From: Candidatus Omnitrophota bacterium
GTDB lineage: Bacteria; Omnitrophota; Koll11; Aquiviventales; Aquiviventaceae
NCBI GenBank assembly: GCA_023247285.1
Contig: JAHFGU010000068.1
Location: 1-7,687, forward strand
Length of the DNA stretch: 7,687 nt
Reading direction: 5' to 3'
A program made the translations under genes and the position numbers. Under the pieces are notes generated by a model that did no database searches, was not told the origin of the DNA, and worked only from the letters and a program-made list of their open reading frames with translations. Shown piece by piece: positions 4,368-7,687 of the stretch (its first letter is position 1; each line of letters opens with the position of its first letter).

Positions 4368-7300
4368 TCACTTCACCGGAGGAGCCCGCGACAGCCACGG
4401 CAGCCACAGGCCGCCTCCATACCACAAGAACAGCATGAACCCGACCACCGGGCTCACCGATCGCAGGAATGCGAAGAGGGTTCTTCCTGATGGACGCCCC
4501 CATGGAATCCACGGGATGAACCGGACGCCGACGCTGCGCCGATCCGCTGGACGCCGACCATCTGAGCTGCGCGAGAATGGGCTTGGACGATGAGTGAAGA
4601 TGTGGAATCCCACGCCGAAAGCGAGACCGGTGACCACAGGCGCCAGCCCGATCATGAGCGCGACGACAACAGCCCACATGCCGTGGAGCACCGTCATGAG
4701 CATGCGCAGGCCTTGCGCGGCGATGTGGAGTCCGCCGCCCGGCGGCGGCCCCGGCGGGGTGAGCTGCTGCGGCAGCACCATCGGTTGAATCTTTCTCGAT
4801 GACGCGCGCTGCGCAATGGCCATCGGAGACTGCGCTGCTGGGCTCTGCGCCATGGTCACAGCCTGGGTGGCTGGGGCACGCGGCTGGGCCGCCGCCTCGC
4901 GCGCCGTCATCGCCCCCGCCAGCGGGCTGAGCACCGCTGCGAGGAGGGCAAGACCAAACCAATGCCGGTGCCGGATCCATTGGACGAGGCGGCTCCGCCA
5001 TGTGAGGCGGTGTGGCTGTGAGGCGGAGCCGGTCAGCCCGATGCCAGCGGCGCGGGAATCACGGGAAAGCGATTCGCGCGGGCTAACCGGTGGCGCTCGC
5101 AGCAAGAACAGCCCTCCGACCAGGAGCGAGGTGATGGCGATGCCCTCGATGCCCCAAACGGCAGCACGTCCACCCAGGCCGTCCGCCAGAATGAGAATGG
5201 ATGAGACGCTATTGAAGATGACATGAGTCATCAGAGATCCCTGAATACCTTGACGTTGATACGATGCACCAAACATCAGACCGCCAAACAGAAGATAGGG
5301 GGTCAGCAGCAATCGGCGGCTGGAGGCTCCGGCATCCAAGAGATGTGCAATCGTAAATAATGACGCTTGGATAATATTGATCATCCCAGGACGCAATCGA
5401 CCGCGAAGCGCCTTGAAGAACCAATCGCGGAACAGCATTTCTTCAAAAAACGGCAATATGACGGAGAAGAGCACGCTGAGTAATACCATGAAGACGATCA
5501 TCATGAGCGACAGGCCGCTTGATACAGAAAATGTCTCCTCCCATGTCCAAACGCCCAAACGAACGCCAAGGGCGGCATTCGCAAGATAGAACAACTTCAA
5601 CCATCCCGCATTCAACAGCGCATGCCCTATCACGCGGGGCTGTGTGACCAGCGAACTCGTGCCTCGACCCTCGGTGAAGTCATTCCACGTCTCACGAACC
5701 CATGACATGCAGGGTCCCATAATCAGTCCAAAAACAATGGAGAATAGCAGTATCGCCAAAGGTCCAACGACATGGTACAACGCGACCTCAGCGACCAACA
5801 CGCCGATCACTCGCATAAGAATTGGCAAGCGCACCCGGGTCTGGCGAGGGATCGGCCGTTCATCGGTCTTCTGCACGCGCAGCCACAGACCACCCACCAG
5901 GAGAGACAGCAATCCTGATCCCGCGGCAACCCATCCGGGATGGGCGATCAGCCATCCCGTCGCCCCCGAAAGAAATGGCACCGCGAGGCCGATGGCGGCG
6001 ACGCCCGCGAGCGCCATCGCGCCGGTGAGCCCGATGCCGCGGTCGCGGCGCGCCAGGATCATATTGACATCGTTTGTATGACGTGATAGAGTTTGGGTGC
6101 TGTCATGCGATTCCGGAGTTTCAACTGGGATTCCTGGAACGTGGACCATATCGCTCGCCACGGAGTTGAGCCGCATGAAGCGGAAGCCGCCTGTCACGGG
6201 GATGCGGTCGTCCTGCGAGGGCGGGAGGGGCGCTACCTGGTCTATGGGCGCACGGGGGCTGGACGCTACCTGCTTGTCATCCTGCGGTCGTGCGGACAGG
6301 GGGTAGCGCGCATCATCACGGCCCGTGACATGACCCAACGAGAGCGGCAGTTCTACCACAGGAGGCACTAAGCTATGGCGAAGGCTGCGCGACGTTCGAG
6401 AATCCCGCGCTTCCAGAGCGAGGCCGCGGAGGCGCGATTCTGGGATACGCACGACTCCATCGGGTTCCTGGATGAATTCAAATCCGCCACGGTCACGTTT
6501 CCCCGCCCCAAACCCAAGGTCTTGGTGTCCGTGCGAATCGCTAAATCCGATGTGGGGCTGCTGCGCCGTCTGGCCGCCCATAAGGGGCTGGGCTACGGGT
6601 CCCTGATCCGGATGTGGCTCAGGGAACGCCTGCTGGACGAACTCCGCACGACGAAGAAGTAGGGCCTCCCCTCCCAGCGGGCTGAGCACCGCTGCCACCA
6701 CGATGAGGCCGACCCATCGCTTGATCCGTTGGATGAGACCCTGCCGGCTGGAATGCTCTCTTGAGGCGCGGCTGGCCAAGCGTTGTAGATAGAGGTAGCC
6801 GCCCAGGTAGAGGAGTGTCCCCAGGAGCAGCGCTCCCGCCGCGAGCGGATGGCGCAGATGGCTAGCCAAACCGGGCCCCTGGGAAATGTCGTGAGCGCGC
6901 AAGAACCACTCCAGCAGCGGGAGCATGGAAAGCAGCCAAGCGCCCGCCACCCCGGCCAAGACGGGGCTTGAGGCTTCCGGCAAGGGCCGCGCCTGATCGT
7001 CTAGCTCGTCCAGGTGCGCCCGGCTGACCTGGGAAAGCCTGAACAATGGCCGGGCCAACGCCGCCAGCGCCACGACGAACAGCCCCGCACAGAGCAGAGC
7101 GATGGTCAGCAGGCCGTCGGGGACCAGGGATGACATGCCCGTCGTCGCGGCCTGCCCGAGCTGCGGCGCGGCCGCAGGCAGCGCGGCACCGACGGCCGTG
7201 GCCAGCGCGTGCGACTGCGCGAGGGCTTCGTGCGGTGCTAGCGCGCCGAGGAGCGGCGCGCCGGACGCGGAACCGACCATGAAGACGAGGGCCGCGGCCA

Positions 7301-7687
7301 GCACGCCGAGACCGACGACGGCCCTCCGATGGCGGCGCAGCCACTCGCCGATGGATGCCATGGCAGCACCGATGAATCGCGTGACCCGATCCAGATGGTA
7401 ACGCACGGTCATGCCGATCCACGTGGCATGCGCCTCGTCGAACAGATCGCTCGAGGATTGGCTGAGCACCATCTCCAATGCATGCTGCGCATCCGACAGC
7501 GCGGTTTGCCCGCGCTCTAACGCGCGGCCAACTGACTCACCGCGTGCCCTGTTCTTCAGACATGCGAGCAGAAGCCTGAGTGGCGCGAAATCGGCAAGCT
7601 GATTGATCTTCTCAGCGATGACCGATCGGGCCAACGAGGCCTCATGGCTACCGAGCAGTTCCGCGAAACTCAGATGCGCTTCCAAGA
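4368..7687 (-). CDS. Giant membrane ORF with CPBP intramembrane protease core (5' partial)
   Basis: The frame is open at the right edge and runs 1105 codons to TGA at 4368. Numbering from the codon at 7685: residues 1-110 are soluble and helical. Hydrophobic segments lie near 122-140, 190-212, 242-262, 281-300 and 324-337. Residues 342-541 are hydrophilic and exactly antisense to the brnT-brnA cassette. From 551 on it is again multi-spanning and holds a CPBP (Rce1/CAAX-protease-like) core with all three metal-protease motifs: EExxxR (E748, E749, R753), FxxxH (F777, H781) and HxxxN (H821, N825). A basic segment followed by LAAVLSPLAG (915-924), a proline-rich loop and further hydrophobic segments complete the C-terminus. 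A protein starting at M542 (6062) would hold the complete protease as an independent gene, but no good ribosome site precedes it. CPBP proteins cleave membrane-embedded substrates or act in bacteriocin or signalling contexts; the substrate here is unknown. It is followed 16 bases later by PilZ gene A. Confidence 0.72.
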   Translation of the reverse strand, partial: LEAHLSFAELLGSHEASLARSVIAEKINQLADFAPLRLLLACLKNRARGESVGRALERGQTALSDAQHALEMVLSQSSSDLFDEAHATWIGMTVRYHLDRVTRFIGAAMASIGEWLRRHRRAVVGLGVLAAALVFMVGSASGAPLLGALAPHEALAQSHALATAVGAALPAAAPQLGQAATTGMSSLVPDGLLTIALLCAGLFVVALAALARPLFRLSQVSRAHLDELDDQARPLPEASSPVLAGVAGAWLLSMLPLLEWFLRAHDISQGPGLASHLRHPLAAGALLLGTLLYLGGYLYLQRLASRASREHSSRQGLIQRIKRWVGLIVVAAVLSPLGGEALLLRRAEFVQQAFPEPHPDQGPVAQPLMGGQTAQQPHIGFSDSHGHQDLGFGAGKRDRGGFEFIQEPDGVVRIPESRLRGLALEARDSRTSRSLRHSLVPPVVELPLSLGHVTGRDDARYPLSARPQDDKQVASSPRAPIDQVAPLPPSQDDRIPVTGGFRFMRLNSVASDMVHVPGIPVETPESHDSTQTLSRHTNDVNMILARRDRGIGLTGAMALAGVAAIGLAVPFLSGATGWLIAHPGWVAAGSGLLSLLVGGLWLRVQKTDERPIPRQTRVRLPILMRVIGVLVAEVALYHVVGPLAILLFSIVFGLIMGPCMSWVRETWNDFTEGRGTSSLVTQPRVIGHALLNAGWLKLFYLANAALGVRLGVWTWEETFSVSSGLSLMMIVFMVLLSVLFSVILPFFEEMLFRDWFFKALRGRLRPGMINIIQASLFTIAHLLDAGASSRRLLLTPYLLFGGLMFGASYQRQGIQGSLMTHVIFNSVSSILILADGLGGRAAVWGIEGIAITSLLVGGLFLLRAPPVSPRESLSRDSRAAGIGLTGSASQPHRLTWRSRLVQWIRHRHWFGLALLAAVLSPLAGAMTAREAAAQPRAPATQAVTMAQSPAAQSPMAIAQRASSRKIQPMVLPQQLTPPGPPPGGGLHIAAQGLRMLMTVLHGMWAVVVALMIGLAPVVTGLAFGVGFHIFTHRPSPFSRSSDGRRPADRRSVGVRFIPWIPWGRPSGRTLFAFLRSVSPVVGFMLFLWYGGGLWLPWLSRAPPVK
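4919..4940 (-). repeat. 22-bp direct repeat, copy 2 (AAVLSPL-coding)
   Basis: These 22 bases are identical to 6674-6695, 1755 bases away and in the same frame of the giant ORF. On the minus strand they encode the core of AAVLSPL. The protein similarity extends upstream into a basic segment and a W-x-G-L hydrophobic run (WFGLALLAAVLSPLAG here). The combination of basic, hydrophobic and small residues resembles a signal-peptide or membrane-anchor module used twice. Confidence 0.75.
5028..5045 (-). repeat. 18-bp near-perfect direct repeat, copy 2 (GIGLTG-coding)
   Basis: This 18-base segment matches 6021-6038 with a single mismatch. On the minus strand both encode GIGLTG. The two copies bracket the CPBP protease core and are 993 bases apart, a multiple of three, so recombination between them would remove the protease core without a frameshift. 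Confidence 0.6.
6021..6038 (-). repeat. 18-bp near-perfect direct repeat, copy 1 (GIGLTG-coding)
   Basis: Partner of the repeat at 5028-5045, with one mismatch. It lies just inside the protease side of the brnT promoter, immediately after the possible internal start codon at 6062, and encodes RGIGLTGAMALAG at the beginning of a membrane segment. Confidence 0.6.
6064..6092 (+). promoter_or_regulatory. Promoter of the brnT-brnA operon
   Basis: A perfect TTGACA (6064-6069) and TAGAGT (6087-6092, four of six) are separated by exactly 17 bases, and TG at 6084-6085 gives an extended -10 element. Transcription would start near 6099, only about six bases before the ATG of brnT at 6105. ATGAC (6078-6082) and GTCAT (6102-6106) form an inverted repeat across the -10 box and start site. 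It could be part of an operator for BrnA, which in characterised systems represses its own operon; that assignment is speculative. Confidence 0.68.
6105..6371 (+). CDS. brnT: BrnT family type II toxin
   Basis: This encodes an 88-residue BrnT toxin, a RelE-like ribonuclease fold that in characterised systems inhibits translation by RNA cleavage and is neutralised by BrnA. Family landmarks are FNWDSWNVDHIARHG (6-20), an acidic EPHEAEAA (22-29), GRYLVYGRTGAGRYLLV (42-58) and ITARDMTQRERQFY (71-84). ATG 6105 is chosen over TTG 6093 because MRFRSFNWD is the expected family start and the TTG lies upstream of the predicted transcription start. There is no Shine-Dalgarno sequence, so the messenger is nearly leaderless. 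The antitoxin gene follows after three bases. The gene lies wholly antisense to the giant minus-strand ORF. Length and motifs look intact, so it is probably functional. Confidence 0.92.
   Translation: MRFRSFNWDSWNVDHIARHGVEPHEAEAACHGDAVVLRGREGRYLVYGRTGAGRYLLVILRSCGQGVARIITARDMTQRERQFYHRRH
6360..6365 (+). promoter_or_regulatory. Strong ribosome binding site of brnA inside brnT
   Basis: AGGAGG lies within the last codons of brnT, nine bases before the brnA ATG at 6375. The toxin gene itself has no such site. This would favour translation of the antitoxin over the toxin from the shared messenger, as expected for a stable toxin-antitoxin balance. Confidence 0.75.
6375..6662 (+). CDS. brnA: BrnA family antitoxin
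   Basis: This encodes a 95-residue BrnA (CopG-like) antitoxin, the partner that binds BrnT and represses the operon. The N-terminal toxin-binding part carries the family signature IPRFQSEAAEARFWDTHDS (10-28) and LDEFKSATVTFPRP (32-45). The C-terminal half is a ribbon-helix-helix DNA-binding domain: a strand at VLVSVRIAKSD (49-59), then two helices ending in GSLIRMWLRERLLDEL. It starts three bases after the brnT stop behind a strong AGGAGG. No terminator with a T-run follows the TAG at 6660-6662, so transcription may continue into the antisense of the upstream half of the giant membrane ORF. The product appears complete. Confidence 0.92.
   Translation: MAKAARRSRIPRFQSEAAEARFWDTHDSIGFLDEFKSATVTFPRPKPKVLVSVRIAKSDVGLLRRLAAHKGLGYGSLIRMWLRERLLDELRTTKK
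6674..6695 (-). repeat. 22-bp direct repeat, copy 1 (AAVLSPL-coding)
   Basis: Identical over 22 bases to 4919-4940. On the minus strand it encodes AAVLSPL within RIKRWVGLIVVAAVLSPLGG. It ends 12 bases from the brnA stop codon, so the toxin-antitoxin cassette begins immediately after this module in the direction of the membrane ORF. Confidence 0.75.

Noticed and set aside
4348..5001. 217-codon minus-strand frame beginning MAEPPRPMDPAPA
   Set aside because: It is an alternative frame of the membrane ORF on the same strand, rich in R, A, P and H with no recognisable domain; a typical high-GC shadow.
6676..6693. Small AGCGG...CCGCT stem just after brnA as a terminator
   Set aside because: Only five base pairs and no T-run follow, and the same DNA is the conserved AAVLSPL-coding repeat, which explains it better.
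6862..7422. 186-codon minus-strand frame inside the N-terminal part of the giant ORF
   Set aside because: Composition is almost all R, A, G and P in an alternative frame; the overlapping main frame has clear membrane segments.

Overview
The window looks like GC-rich chromosomal DNA from a Gram-negative-type bacterium. It carries secreted beta-sandwich-like proteins with Sec signal peptides, PilZ (c-di-GMP receptor) domains, a CPBP/Rce1-family membrane protease and a BrnT/BrnA toxin-antitoxin pair. The unusual architecture (very long membrane ORFs with a recurring AAVLSPL element, a GTGTCAGGCACC-type palindrome, a long phosphomannose-isomerase-like protein) reminds me of Candidatus Omnitrophota or a similar uncultured lineage. 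That assignment is an impression, not something the sequence proves.

Layout. On the left, two minus-strand genes encode exported proteins of unknown function. The downstream one (1-225, or from 264) runs off the edge, and the upstream one (261-833) has a strong promoter and Shine-Dalgarno sequence. A divergent plus-strand gene (957-2267) encodes a class I mannose-6-phosphate-isomerase-like protein. The two divergent promoters physically overlap (902-947). The isomerase-like gene converges on a ROK-family sugar kinase gene (minus, 3404-2286). The junction is a 45-bp perfect palindrome (2266-2310), which completes the stop codon of one gene and encodes the C-terminal tail and stop codon of the other.

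The rest of the minus strand reads as one gene train: a very long membrane-protein ORF (from beyond 7687 to 4368), then PilZ gene A (4351-3956), PilZ gene B (3788-3420, with its own candidate promoter) and the ROK kinase. Junctions are 15-16 nt except for a 167-nt gap between the two PilZ genes. The long ORF holds a CPBP protease core with all three motifs.

The most striking structure is a complete brnT-brnA toxin-antitoxin operon on the plus strand (promoter 6064, genes 6105-6662). It lies antisense inside the long minus-strand ORF without breaking its frame. About 200 codons of that ORF are therefore only the antisense shadow of the toxin-antitoxin cassette. The ORF may be two membrane-protein genes joined by accident, or a genuine giant protein with a cassette-derived linker. 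Direct repeats encoding AAVLSPL and GIGLTG flank these segments, and the protease core is visibly more AT-rich than its surroundings, which suggests modular assembly. No stretch over 300 bases lacks a gene. I see no tRNA, rRNA or CRISPR array.
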